In this document: in pieces, positions 9,128-18,048 of the stretch
Numbering within the stretch: the stretch's first letter is position 1
Layout of the letters: each line of letters starts with the position of its first letter
DNA from: Sedimenticola thiotaurini
GTDB taxonomy: Bacteria; Pseudomonadota; Gammaproteobacteria; Chromatiales; Chromatiaceae
DNA: 64,000 bases
Assembly: GCF_001007875.1 (NCBI RefSeq)
Contig: NZ_CP011412.1
Span: 1,178,001 to 1,242,000, forward strand
Reading direction: 5' to 3'
Notes under the pieces: model-generated
Told to the model about the DNA's origin: nothing
Seen by the model: the letters and a program-made list of their open reading frames with translations, nothing else
The model's database searches: none
Translations under genes and position numbers: made by a program

Positions 9128-11467
9128 ATGGATGAGTTGTACTCGAAGTCATCAGCGACCCACATAGACAACAAACATCAAAAAATTCTGGGTGAATGCA
9201 GAGACATGGTGATGGTTTACCTCACCACTCAACTCAACGAGCTGTTCGGGCAGATTGAGCCGGCATTTATCGATTTTGCCAAAAAAGCCGAAACCAACGC
9301 CTCCCAGGCACGATTTTTCGAGGCTATCGACCAGGTTCTTTCCCGCCGGGAAGAGATTGAACGGGCGTTCCGGGAATCGATTGAGCAGGGTTTCAGATCG
9401 TTTGTACAGGGCAAACCGATCAATTATCCCGATACACCGGCTGAAGAGTCCAGCGAGATCGAGTTGGAGATGGTCGATAACGATGCACTGGAGAAGCACA
9501 TCGCCATCCAAAGCATGATTTCCAAAACCCAGTCCAACTGCTACCAGGAACTCTACGCCCTTGGCAAGCGAATGGCTGTGCTGCGTGGCGGAATGAAACT
9601 GCCGGACTATGATATCCCCGCCTGCCCCGCCCATACCGCCACGGCGTTTCAGCAGGCCAGTGACATCCTCGATGTAGATAAGCAGATCCTGCTGATTATC
9701 TATTTCTTGTTTGGAAAGTTTGTCCTCGGGGATGCTGCCACCATATACAAGAACTTGAATGACAAGCTGATTGAGGAGGGCATCTTCCCTAACCTCAAAC
9801 TGAGCTCCATCATTCCCCCATCAGGCGGCCAGACGGAGACGACTGACGAAGACAACTCCCTGCCGACCGAGCCTGCCCAGACTGCTCCGCTTAACGAGAG
9901 ACCGGAAATCTCCTCCCCAGCCGCCGGCCAGAGCCCAGGCGCCGGGAGCAATGTTGCCCTGGGTGAAGAGCTGTTTAAATCGATTCATGATCTGCTGACC
10001 CTCAGACGAGCGGCAGACCCGGCGTTCAGTAATCACCCGGAATTCGCACCGGGGGGTAACGTCACTCAGTTGAGACAACCGACCGCCATCGTGCAGGTCA
10101 TAGAGCAGATACAACCACGATCTGAAGCGGACTATCTGCCGCAACCGGAAAGCGACGGAGGTATCCCCCAGTCCATTGAACTGGATACCCGGCTGATCCA
10201 GAAGGTCAGGAAAACCCTGGAGTCGGAACGAAGTAAAATACTCCATGATCTGAATAAGGACACCATCCCCACCGCCGACCTGGATACTATTGAACTGGTG
10301 GGCATGCTGTTTGAGCAGGTGCTGAACGAAGAGGGCCTGGCCAATATCACTAAGGCGCTGATCAGTCACCTGCACACCCCCTATCTGAAAGTGGCCATTC
10401 TGGATCGCTCTTTTATAACCGATGAAGGGCACATCGCCAGAAAACTGCTGAACCTGATGGTTGACGCGGGCAAACTCTGGATCGATGAGGAAGATCTGCG
10501 ACGGGGCATCTATTACCCGACGCAGGAGATCGTCAAAACCATCCTGTCTGATTTCAAGAACGACTTGTCGATCTTTGATGAGATGTACTACAAGCTGGAA
10601 AGTCAGGTCGGCGATTTAGAGTCCCGCGCCAAGGTACTGGAGGAGCGGAACCAGGAGGCAGCCAAGGGCCGGGAGCGGCTGGAGTCTGCCCGACAGCAGG
10701 CCAAACAGGTTATCAACGACATGACCAAGGGGCGCAGCCTGCACCCGGTGCTGGAGCGTTTTCTCAATCACGCCTGGCTGGACCGGATGATTCTGATGCT
10801 GCTGCGGGATCCGGATATTGAAAAAAGCAAGGAGTGGTCTTCAGCCCTGGTGGTGGTAGACAGCCTGGTAAAAGTCATTGATGCGCGACACAACCCCAAG
10901 GCCAGAGAGTGGTTGATCAAGAACAAGGAGACCCTGATTCAGCATATCAAGAGCGGACTCGACTCACTGGGTAATTATCATCACCCGGATAGTAATGCAC
11001 TGTTTAAGCTACTCGACTCGGTAGTGGCGGACAAACCAGTACCCGCTCCTGCTGAGAAAAAGCCTGAAGAGGTGGTTGAGGTATCCAAGCCGATTATCAA
11101 ACCGATTACCAGTGAAGCAAAAACTCCGCAAGAACAACCGGTCAAGGAGGAACCCAGTGAAACGGAATTGCAGATGCGACTCAAATTACGGGAAATTAAA
11201 TTCGGCACCTGGTTCGAGTTGATCGACGAGGACAACAAGTTACGTCGGCTGAAGCTCTCATGGTTTAGCCCGATCACCCATAAGTATATGTTTGTCGACC
11301 GGTTTGGCATCCAGGCCTATATAACCCCGGCCGATGAGTTGGCAAAGATGCTTAGCGCTGGCAAGGCAAGTATCATAAAGTCTACCGGCATACCATTTGT
11401 GAGCAAGGCATTGAAAACCATTCATGCTATTCTGCAAAAATCCATCGGTATGAGTACTGCCGGTTAG
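9128..11467 (+). CDS. DUF1631 domain-containing protein
   Basis: A 779-residue cytosolic protein with no signal or membrane segment, matching DUF1631 proteins of gamma- and betaproteobacteria in length and pattern. The N-terminal half is helical. A proline-rich low-complexity linker lies near 240-280, a conserved helical core spans about 355-600 (including a coiled coil near 490-530), and the C-terminal 90 residues (KFGTWFELIDEDNKLRRLKL) resemble the small beta domain of the family. The function is not established. It is followed 15 bases later by a PilZ gene, which hints at c-di-GMP signalling. Confidence 0.8.
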   Translation: MDELYSKSSATHIDNKHQKILGECRDMVMVYLTTQLNELFGQIEPAFIDFAKKAETNASQARFFEAIDQVLSRREEIERAFRESIEQGFRSFVQGKPINYPDTPAEESSEIELEMVDNDALEKHIAIQSMISKTQSNCYQELYALGKRMAVLRGGMKLPDYDIPACPAHTATAFQQASDILDVDKQILLIIYFLFGKFVLGDAATIYKNLNDKLIEEGIFPNLKLSSIIPPSGGQTETTDEDNSLPTEPAQTAPLNERPEISSPAAGQSPGAGSNVALGEELFKSIHDLLTLRRAADPAFSNHPEFAPGGNVTQLRQPTAIVQVIEQIQPRSEADYLPQPESDGGIPQSIELDTRLIQKVRKTLESERSKILHDLNKDTIPTADLDTIELVGMLFEQVLNEEGLANITKALISHLHTPYLKVAILDRSFITDEGHIARKLLNLMVDAGKLWIDEEDLRRGIYYPTQEIVKTILSDFKNDLSIFDEMYYKLESQVGDLESRAKVLEERNQEAAKGRERLESARQQAKQVINDMTKGRSLHPVLERFLNHAWLDRMILMLLRDPDIEKSKEWSSALVVVDSLVKVIDARHNPKAREWLIKNKETLIQHIKSGLDSLGNYHHPDSNALFKLLDSVVADKPVPAPAEKKPEEVVEVSKPIIKPITSEAKTPQEQPVKEEPSETELQMRLKLREIKFGTWFELIDEDNKLRRLKLSWFSPITHKYMFVDRFGIQAYITPADELAKMLSAGKASIIKSTGIPFVSKALKTIHAILQKSIGMSTAG

Positions 11468-11482
11468 ACGCTAATAAGGAAA

Positions 11483-11827
11483 ATGGAAATGCCTGAAAAA
11501 CGTTCCAACCCGAGAAAAATCTGCGACGCCAGAATTGATATTCTCGATTCTGAGTCGAATGAACTGATTGGAACCCTGGTGAATATATCGGTCAGCGGGT
11601 TCATGATGATTTCGGAAAAAGAATTACCGGAAAACTATGTGTTCCAGTTCAAACTGGTATTTGCTCCCGGTTGCGAGGAGTCAACCAGCATGGAACTCGG
11701 TGCCGAAAGCCTGTGGATTCAGGAGATGGATGGATCCAATCAACGCTGGATAGGTTTCCATATTATCGACATATCGGATGAGGACAGGAGCACTATTGCT
11801 CGCTTGATCAGTGAGTGGCGGGAATAA
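11483..11827 (+). CDS. PilZ-domain protein
   Basis: A 114-residue single-domain protein. The two c-di-GMP-binding elements are visible: the RxxxR box (R7 to R11 in KRSNPRK) and the (D/N)xSxxG motif NISVSG near residue 38. It is therefore likely to bind c-di-GMP and act as a small effector or adaptor. It lies 15 bases after the DUF1631 gene, probably in the same transcript. Confidence 0.85.
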   Translation: MEMPEKRSNPRKICDARIDILDSESNELIGTLVNISVSGFMMISEKELPENYVFQFKLVFAPGCEESTSMELGAESLWIQEMDGSNQRWIGFHIIDISDEDRSTIARLISEWRE

Positions 11828-11844
11828 AAAACCTCTAGCGAGTA

Positions 11845-12486
11845 TCAATCGATAGAAGCGAACCGGCCTGACGTTTCATTCTCGCTGTAGAACTGGAGCA
11901 CCCGGGTCACATAGGCCTGGGTTTCCGGATAGGGCGGCACCCGATTACCAAACCGTTTCACCGCATTTTCACCCGCGTTATAGGCTGCCACGGCCAAGCG
12001 CAGGTCGTTATCGAACATGACTAGCAGGTCCCGCAGGTAAGTCGCCCCTCCCGTCAGGTTCGATTTGGGATCCCAGCTGTCATACACCCCGTAACGTTTG
12101 GCCGTTTCCGGCATCAGCTGCATCAATCCCCTGGCCCCGGTGCGGGACAGTGCACGGGGATCATAAGCCGATTCGGTTCTGATCACTGCATGCAGAAGGG
12201 CCGGATTAAGACGGACTTTGCGGGCAACTTCCTGAATCAGGGGAGCATAGCGTTGGCGATTTTTTTCTGTTGAGGCGATGTCGATCCGAGAACCGGAGGA
12301 TCTTTTCTGGTTGGTCTTGGTCTGCGACAACAGCCGATAACGACTCCCCTTCATGGGGCGATCGGTAAAATAGAGCTTTCCGCTCCGATCCTCGTATTTG
12401 TAGATATCGGCAAATGCCGGGGCGATGATAATCATCAGCCCCATTGACGCCACAAGCCTGATTCCAGGTTTCAGTAAGACTTTCAA
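11845..12486 (-). CDS. DUF4124/SLT-domain lytic transglycosylase
   Basis: A periplasmic murein-cleaving enzyme. A short DUF4124-like segment (DIYKYEDRSGKLYFTDRP) follows the signal peptide, then the SLT domain with RTESAYDPRALS (catalytic Glu), GARGLMQLMP and AYNAGENAV. The frame is open from 12561, but the TTG at 12486, with GGGGATCTGGA before it, places a clean signal peptide (KVLLKPGIRLVASMGLMII...AFA) at the N-terminus and is my preferred start (213 residues). It converges on the PilZ gene with 17 bases between stops. Confidence 0.87.
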   Translation of the reverse strand: MKVLLKPGIRLVASMGLMIIIAPAFADIYKYEDRSGKLYFTDRPMKGSRYRLLSQTKTNQKRSSGSRIDIASTEKNRQRYAPLIQEVARKVRLNPALLHAVIRTESAYDPRALSRTGARGLMQLMPETAKRYGVYDSWDPKSNLTGGATYLRDLLVMFDNDLRLAVAAYNAGENAVKRFGNRVPPYPETQAYVTRVLQFYSENETSGRFASID

Positions 12487-12640
12487 TCCAGATCCCCTAT
12501 GGCGGTTAACCGGCAAGCCACTTTCAACGCCCGCGCCGGTTAGGGTCCGCATGACTTTCAATCATAACCTGTCTGCCTGGCCCGGGACAGCTTAATGGGC
12601 CTTTGCGGGCAAGCTGAGAACAGCTCTTCACTCCAAGCTG

Positions 12641-12892
12641 TTATGCAGATACCACTTTCACCGTACCCAGGACACAATTCTCGATACCAAAACGGCAAAT
12701 ACCAGTGCTGCCAAAGGATTTGTGACCATCAACACAATCACCGGATCGGGAGTCAGCCACTATAAACGCCGAGGATTGATGACAACGGCCGCCCTCCCGC
12801 AAATTTTCACCCGGGCCGTTGTTGTTAATCTTCACCTCAGCAGGCTTCTCCTCAGCACACCCTATTGCTACCTCATCGGCATTTGGAGCCAA
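12641..12892 (-). CDS. Doubtful small cysteine-rich reading frame
   Basis: The 495-base gap 12487-12981 contains only this frame: 83 codons from a TTG, with five cysteines spaced through GCAEEKP, GRCHQS, GDCVDG, GICRFG and ENCVLG. It has no good ribosome site and no family that I recognise. The regular Cys spacing is the only reason to list it; it may be non-coding. The rest of the gap shows nothing clear. Confidence 0.25.
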   Translation of the reverse strand: MAPNADEVAIGCAEEKPAEVKINNNGPGENLREGGRCHQSSAFIVADSRSGDCVDGHKSFGSTGICRFGIENCVLGTVKVVSA

Positions 12893-12981
12893 TTCTTAAA
12901 CGGCTGATCATTCAGTAATTCAGCTCAGGTCGGACCTCATCTATACTGTCGGAACGATATACAACAGAGCGGAAAACTCAG

Positions 12982-13443
12982 ATGTCCAGCCCAGCCTTCA
13001 CGGTAAGCCAGGCCCATTGGTTAAGAAACAGATCGCTGCTCCGATCGATCCGGGAATCGGTATTTGTCATTGAACAACGGGTACCGAAGGAGTTGGAATG
13101 GGATGACCTGGACGCATCTGCCCTGCATGTTGTCGCTACGGACAACGCAGGCAACGGAATCGGTACCGGACGTCTCACTGTGGATGGTCAGATCGGCAGG
13201 ATGGCTGTCTTGGCTGACTGGCGCAACCAGGGGGTTGGCAGTGCCTTGCTGAGCCGGCTGATCGAGCTCGCCCATACCCATAATAGGCTTCCGCTTTTCC
13301 TGAACGCCCAGGAGCGCGCCATCCCCTTCTATCTGCAGCACGGTTTCCACTGCGTCGGTGAGACCTTCTTCGAGGCCGATATCCCCCACCGTCGGATGGA
13401 ACTTACAGCAGCACCACCCAAAACCCGTCAGGAGCCAGTATGA
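12982..13443 (+). CDS. GNAT-family N-acetyltransferase
   Basis: A 153-residue acetyltransferase with the GNAT acetyl-CoA motif RNQGVGSALL (about 75-84), preceded by MAVLADW and followed by FYLQHGFHCVGETFFEADIPH, a pattern like ElaA/YjcF-type enzymes. The substrate is unknown. The last codons overlap the start of the next gene (ATGA at 13440-13443), so the two are translationally coupled, and a third gene follows after 16 bases. Confidence 0.85.
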   Translation: MSSPAFTVSQAHWLRNRSLLRSIRESVFVIEQRVPKELEWDDLDASALHVVATDNAGNGIGTGRLTVDGQIGRMAVLADWRNQGVGSALLSRLIELAHTHNRLPLFLNAQERAIPFYLQHGFHCVGETFFEADIPHRRMELTAAPPKTRQEPV

Positions 13444-13967
13444 GTCGATCAGAAGCAGTCAATTTCGATGGACTGATGCTGGCTGAAAGCCGCGAACGCA
13501 TCTCCTTGCAGGGCCGCGACCAGTTCCGGCAGGCGAGCGAGGCCATGGTCCGGCAGGCGAAGCGCACGCTCGATATATTCACTTACGACCTGGACAAGCC
13601 GGTGTTCGATCAGGGAGACTTCCTGGAAGCGGTCAAGCAACTCGCGCTCACATGCCGGGGGATGGGTATCCGTATTCTACTCCAGGACAGCGAACGGGCA
13701 CGTCGGGAAGGACATCGTTTAGTTGATCTGTCACGCAGGATCACCAGCAAGATTGAGATCCGGCGTCCCCATGAGGACTATATCGATCACCCGGAAAACT
13801 TCATCATAGTCGACCGGATCGGCTATATCAGGCGCAGAAATACCGGTCTCTATGAGGGCGAAGCAAACTTCTGCCACCCTATGGAAGCCCGCCTGTTAAC
13901 CGATTTTTTCTCCGAAGTGTGGGAACGGAGTGAACAGGAGAGCAGCCTGCGCAGACTCCACCTTTAA
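13440..13967 (+). CDS. PLD-fold DUF7931-like protein
   Basis: A 175-residue cytosolic protein. RQAKRTLDIFTYDLDKPVFD and the central ENFIIVDRIGYIRR resemble the strand before and through the HxKxxxxD motif of phospholipase D folds, but the Lys position is Asn and the His is displaced, so activity is doubtful. It is the middle member of a three-gene run (GNAT, this gene, secretin-N-like). I associate it with DUF7931; the function is unknown. Confidence 0.6.
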   Translation: MSRSEAVNFDGLMLAESRERISLQGRDQFRQASEAMVRQAKRTLDIFTYDLDKPVFDQGDFLEAVKQLALTCRGMGIRILLQDSERARREGHRLVDLSRRITSKIEIRRPHEDYIDHPENFIIVDRIGYIRRRNTGLYEGEANFCHPMEARLLTDFFSEVWERSEQESSLRRLHL

Positions 13968-13983
13968 TCCAGAGGCCATCACC

Positions 13984-14805
13984 ATGCGGCATCCCCTTCT
14001 TCTACTCATTCTCCTCTTCGTATACGGCCAGTCCGCCGCTGATTATCCGTTGGAGATCATTCAACTCAAGAGCCGCCCGGTGGCGGAGATCATTCCCATA
14101 CTGAAACCCTTTATCGATTCCGATGGCTCAATCAGCGGCATGAATGATCAACTGATTATACGTACCTCGGCCGCCAATCTGGCCGAGATCCGGCAGATCC
14201 TGCAGCGACTCGACCAGCCACCCAGACGATTACGGATCTCAGTCAGGCAATTCGCCGGCAATCACGCCTCGCAACAGGCCCTGGGGGCAGACATAGATGC
14301 GATGGTCGGCAAACAGGGCAGAGTCATTGTAGGCCAACCCGGAGATGGTGACGTCCGGCTGCGGGTCAAAAAAGCACAAACCGAAAGCCATCGGGATGTC
14401 ACCCATACAGTCCAGGTACTGGAAGGATATCCCGCTTTCATCGCCACCGGTCAGTCCGTCCCGATCCCCGAACGAACTACTATTGTCACCCGCAATACCC
14501 TCCGCCAACGCACAACCACCCAGTACCGGGATGTCGCCAGCGGATTTTATGTCGTGCCCCGGGTCAACGGAAATCGGGTCACGCTGGAAATCAGTACAGA
14601 GATGAATCGCCCCGGGAACAGACAGGGCCACTATGACAAGCAACAGGTACAAAGCATCGTTTCGGGACAACTGGGGGAATGGATCAGCCTCGGTGGTGCG
14701 GCCCGGACAATGGGTACAACGGGTCACGATATTTTAAAGGAGGCTCGCATGGTCAGTCAGGATGATCGGGCCATCGAACTACTGGTTGAAGAGCTGCACT
14801 ACTGA
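13984..14805 (+). CDS. Secretin-N-domain periplasmic protein
   Basis: A 273-residue exported protein. The ATG at 13984 gives a signal peptide (MRHPLLLLILLFVYGQSAA) and is preferred over the longer frame from 13930. Residues about 20-95 (PLEIIQLKSRPVAEIIPILKP, ASAANLAEIRQIL-like) match the NolW/secretin N-fold of type II/III secretins, but there is no C-terminal secretin barrel and no other secretion gene nearby. It may assemble with or bind an envelope complex. The role is unknown. Confidence 0.7.
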   Translation: MRHPLLLLILLFVYGQSAADYPLEIIQLKSRPVAEIIPILKPFIDSDGSISGMNDQLIIRTSAANLAEIRQILQRLDQPPRRLRISVRQFAGNHASQQALGADIDAMVGKQGRVIVGQPGDGDVRLRVKKAQTESHRDVTHTVQVLEGYPAFIATGQSVPIPERTTIVTRNTLRQRTTTQYRDVASGFYVVPRVNGNRVTLEISTEMNRPGNRQGHYDKQQVQSIVSGQLGEWISLGGAARTMGTTGHDILKEARMVSQDDRAIELLVEELHY

Positions 14806-14923
14806 ATGACAGCACACAATTTACCTTGTTTCACATTTTCCAGGGGATGGATAGCGACGTCTATCTGTTATATTAGGCGGATACCCCACTTACTAAACCG
14901 GTATCGATAGGAGTCATACATAC

Positions 14924-15742
14924 ATGCCTGAATTCATGGACATAGAGAAGCTGGTATCCACCTTTGTAATCCCCTGGAGCATTAACATTGTTCTTGCGTT
15001 GGCGACCTTCTTCATCGGTCGTTGGGTAGCCAGTATTCTGCTCAAGATAGTCAGAAAGTTATTGAACAAGAGCAAGATGGACGCGATTCTGATCAATTTC
15101 GTCACGTCTATCCTGCACGCCATCCTGCTGCTGTTCATTGTTATTGCAGCCATGGATCAGCTGGGTGTGGATACAACCTCACTGATCGCCTTGCTCGGTG
15201 CAGCCGGCCTGGCTGTCGGCCTGGCCATGCAGAACTCGCTGCAGAACTTTGCTGCCGGTGTCATGCTGATCATCTTCCGGCCCTTCAAAACCGGTGATTT
15301 TGTTGAAGCTGGTGGCACTGCCGGTGTGGTGGAAACCATCAGTATCTTCAGCACCATCATGCGTACCGGTGACAATCGGGAAGTGATCGTCCCGAATGGC
15401 TCCATCTACAATGGCACCATCACCAATTTTTCCGCCCGTGAGACGCGCCGTATCGACATGGTGTTTGGCATCGGTTATGGCGACGACATACGCAAAGCCA
15501 AACAGCTGTTGAACGATATCCTGGAAGCTGATGAGCGCGTGCTGAAAGATCCGGCCCCGCTGGTTGCTGTTGGAGAACTGGCTGACAGCAGTGTCAACTT
15601 CAATGTCCGCCCCTGGGTCAAAAGCGCTGATTACTGGAACGTCAAATTTGATCTTACCGAACGGATCAAACTTGCCTTTGACGACAACGGCATCTCTATC
15701 CCCTACCCACAGATGGATGTGCATCTGGATAAGGCAGAATAA
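14924..15742 (+). CDS. mscS: Small-conductance mechanosensitive channel (MscS)
   Basis: A 272-residue inner-membrane channel that releases solutes on hypo-osmotic shock. There are three N-terminal membrane helices. The pore-lining TM3 has the Gly/Ala-rich face GAAGLAVGLAMQNSLQNFAAG, read here in two parts, followed by the beta domain (FVEAGGTAGVVETI, PNGSIYNGTITNFS) and the alpha/beta C-terminal domain. The length is close to the 286 residues of E. coli MscS. It is a single gene with its own terminator. Confidence 0.93.
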   Translation: MPEFMDIEKLVSTFVIPWSINIVLALATFFIGRWVASILLKIVRKLLNKSKMDAILINFVTSILHAILLLFIVIAAMDQLGVDTTSLIALLGAAGLAVGLAMQNSLQNFAAGVMLIIFRPFKTGDFVEAGGTAGVVETISIFSTIMRTGDNREVIVPNGSIYNGTITNFSARETRRIDMVFGIGYGDDIRKAKQLLNDILEADERVLKDPAPLVAVGELADSSVNFNVRPWVKSADYWNVKFDLTERIKLAFDDNGISIPYPQMDVHLDKAE

Positions 15743-15752
15743 TTGTCTGACT

Positions 15753-15779
15753 GTGCCCGCCAATGGCGGGCACTTTTTT
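15753..15779 (+). terminator. Rho-independent terminator of mscS
   Basis: GTGCCCGCC (15753-15761) pairs perfectly with GGCGGGCAC (15765-15773) across a three-base loop and is followed by six T. It starts ten bases after the mscS stop. Confidence 0.95.
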
Positions 15780-16023
15780 CTCCTCCTGCACCATATTCTG
15801 GCCCTGCCCCCTAACTCCGGCGAAGCGATTTAGCGCACCCCGGACGCAAGTTCTCAGCAACAGATCAACATTCCGTCTCTAGCAGCGGATGGGGGAATAC
15901 CACCCCATCAGCCAAAATTTCCCCACTGATTATGAGATATCACTGTTTCGGGTCAATCGGTCAGCTTCTAACTACCGGTTGATTACATTAAAATAGCCGC
16001 TTCTCGCCACTGGAGATCAGGTT

Positions 16024-16395
16024 ATGAAACCAAACAGAAAACTGCTCCTCATCGCCGCCTTGACGGCACTCATCTCCACACCACTCCATGCAGACCTTGA
16101 AGCGGGTCTGGCCGCCTACGACCGGGGTGATCACAAAGAAGCGTTTAACCAGTTCAAACAGGCCGCTGAAGCCGGAGATGCGGACGCCTACGGTAAACTG
16201 GCCGGTCTCTATCTCTATGGACGGGGAACTGAGAAAGATTATTCAAAGGCGTACATCTGGTTCGGCATGGCAGAACACAGCGGTGACAAGTATGCAGAGA
16301 AATTCAAGATGGCCGCCGCCTCTTCCATGACCCTGGAACAGGTGAAACATGCCGAGGAGATTATGGCCGACTATATAAGGCGGGTTGAAGAGTAG
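16024..16395 (+). CDS. Sel1-like repeat exported protein
   Basis: A 123-residue protein with a signal peptide (about 1-23, ending in LHA) and a pair of Sel1-type tetratricopeptide-like repeats (AAEAGDADAYGKLAGLYLYGRG...YSKAYIWFGMAEHSGD). Such proteins are adaptors for protein contacts in the periplasm. The start ATG follows a GATCAGGTT leader. The upstream 280 bases, after the mscS terminator, hold no other gene. It converges on metY across a strong hairpin. Confidence 0.8.
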   Translation: MKPNRKLLLIAALTALISTPLHADLEAGLAAYDRGDHKEAFNQFKQAAEAGDADAYGKLAGLYLYGRGTEKDYSKAYIWFGMAEHSGDKYAEKFKMAAASSMTLEQVKHAEEIMADYIRRVEE

Positions 16396-16450
16396 TTCAA
16401 TATCAACCAGGGGAGCAACTGAGGGAAGATAATCCATCCGCCTCTGGGAA

Positions 16451-16479
16451 CCGGGGGATCGGTGTAACCGATCCCCCGG
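16451..16479. terminator. Bidirectional hairpin between convergent genes
   Basis: A perfect 13-bp stem, CCGGGGGATCGGT (16451-16463) with its complement (16467-16479) and a three-base loop. It lies between the Sel1 gene and the end of metY. No U-tract of note follows on either strand. Confidence 0.7.
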
Positions 16480-16485
16480 ATTACG

Positions 16486-17760
16486 TCATCGGGATGCCGC
16501 CAGCGCCTGATCGAGATCGGCGATAATGTCGTCAATATGCTCAATACCGATAGAGAGCCGCACCAGATCCTCACTGACCCCTGCTCTCGCCAACTCTTCC
16601 GGATTGAGCTGCCGGTGGGTGGTGGTAGACGGGTGACAAGCCAGAGTCTTGGCGTCACCTATATTCACCAGGCGAACCACCAGTTTCAAGGCATCGATAA
16701 AGCGGGCGCCAGCCTCCTTGCCGCCGGTAATACCGAAGGAGAGAATACTGGAAGCCCGCCCCCCCATATATTTATCCACCAGTGGTTTGTCCGGGCTGCC
16801 CTCCAAACCGGCATACCGGACCCACTCCACCTGGGGATGGGACTGCAGGTAGTTCGCCACCGCCAGGGCATTTTCACAATGTCGGTCCATCCTCACGGGC
16901 AAAGTCTCTATACCCTGTAGAATCAGGAAACTGTTAAATGGAGAGATCGCCGCCCCCATGTTACGCAATGGCACTACCCGGGCCCGACCAATAAAGGCCG
17001 CCGGCCCGAGGGCTTCCGTATAAACCACGCCGTGATATGAGACGTCCGGCTCATTGAGCCGGGGGAAGCGATCGGCGTGTTCAGCCCAGGGGAACTTGCC
17101 CGAATCCACAATCACACCGGCAATAGTAGTACCGTGGCCACCCATATACTTGGTCAGTGCGTGTACCACGATATCCGCCCCATGCTCAAACGGCCGACAG
17201 AGATAGGGTGATGGAACTGTATTATCAACAATCAGTGGTACGCCATGGGCATGGGCCATATCTGCCATTGCACCGATGTCCACCACGTTGCCGGCAGGAT
17301 TACCAATAGACTCACAGAACACCGCCTTGGTACGGTCATCGATCAGAGCCGCCATGCCCTCCACATCTTTAGGGTCGGCAAACCTGGCCTCTATCCCCAG
17401 CTGGGGTAAGGTGTGCGCGAAAAGGTTATAGGTACCGCCATAGAGGGTGGTAGTGGTGACAATGTTGTCACCCGCCTCACAGAGCGTGAATATGGTGTTG
17501 GTGATCGCCGCCATGCCGGAAGCCAGTGCCAGAGCACCAACGCCCCCCTCCATGGCGGCCACCCGCTGTTCCAGCACATCGGTCGTCGGGTTCATGATGC
17601 GGGTATAGATATTACCCGGGACTTTCAGATCAAACAGATCGGCGCCATGTTGAGTGTCATCAAAGGCGTACGACGTGGTCTGATAGATCGGTACCGCCAC
17701 CGCTTTGGTGGTGGGATCCGGTTCAAACCCACCGTGTATCGCGACTGTTTCAATCTTCAT
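16486..17760 (-). CDS. metY: O-acetylhomoserine aminocarboxypropyltransferase (sulfhydrylase)
   Basis: A 424-residue PLP enzyme of the Cys/Met metabolism family that makes homocysteine from O-acetylhomoserine and sulfide. The opening ETVAIHGGFEPDPTTKAVAVP is characteristic, in two pieces. VHALTKYMGGHGTTIAG contains the PLP lysine and DNTVPSPYLCRP the active-site loop. The ATG at 17760 has GGAGGAG before it and is preferred over the frame start at 17793. Placement beside sat links sulfide use to sulfur metabolism, though the two are separate transcription units. Confidence 0.92.
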   Translation of the reverse strand: MKIETVAIHGGFEPDPTTKAVAVPIYQTTSYAFDDTQHGADLFDLKVPGNIYTRIMNPTTDVLEQRVAAMEGGVGALALASGMAAITNTIFTLCEAGDNIVTTTTLYGGTYNLFAHTLPQLGIEARFADPKDVEGMAALIDDRTKAVFCESIGNPAGNVVDIGAMADMAHAHGVPLIVDNTVPSPYLCRPFEHGADIVVHALTKYMGGHGTTIAGVIVDSGKFPWAEHADRFPRLNEPDVSYHGVVYTEALGPAAFIGRARVVPLRNMGAAISPFNSFLILQGIETLPVRMDRHCENALAVANYLQSHPQVEWVRYAGLEGSPDKPLVDKYMGGRASSILSFGITGGKEAGARFIDALKLVVRLVNIGDAKTLACHPSTTTHRQLNPEELARAGVSEDLVRLSIGIEHIDDIIADLDQALAASR

Positions 17761-18010
17761 TGGCGCTCCTCCACTGTTATTCTGCCAATCCACTCAAAAT
17801 GTTCTGCATCTTAACTGCTTGATCAACGCGCTGTCGAATAACTATCTGTTCTGACAGACTAACCAGCAGCTATGAAACTGCCCGCCAAATGGTGGATTCA
17901 TAGCCAACCCTCTATCGGGTCACCACGGGTTCAGCTAAGTATAGGTCCTGCTCGGAGGGGCAGGAAGAATGGGGGAGGAATCGTCGGTGTGGCCTGAACG
18001 GAATTAAGCA

Positions 18011-18038
18011 CCCCTCCGGTGCAGGCACACCGGAGGGG
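18011..18038 (-). terminator. Terminator hairpin downstream of sat
   Basis: CCCCTCCGGTG (18011-18021) and CACCGGAGGGG (18028-18038) form an 11-bp perfect stem with a six-base loop, ten bases past the sat stop on the minus strand. It is followed there by the short T-containing TGCTTAATT. Confidence 0.75.
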
Positions 18039-18048
18039 GCGTCGCCTA

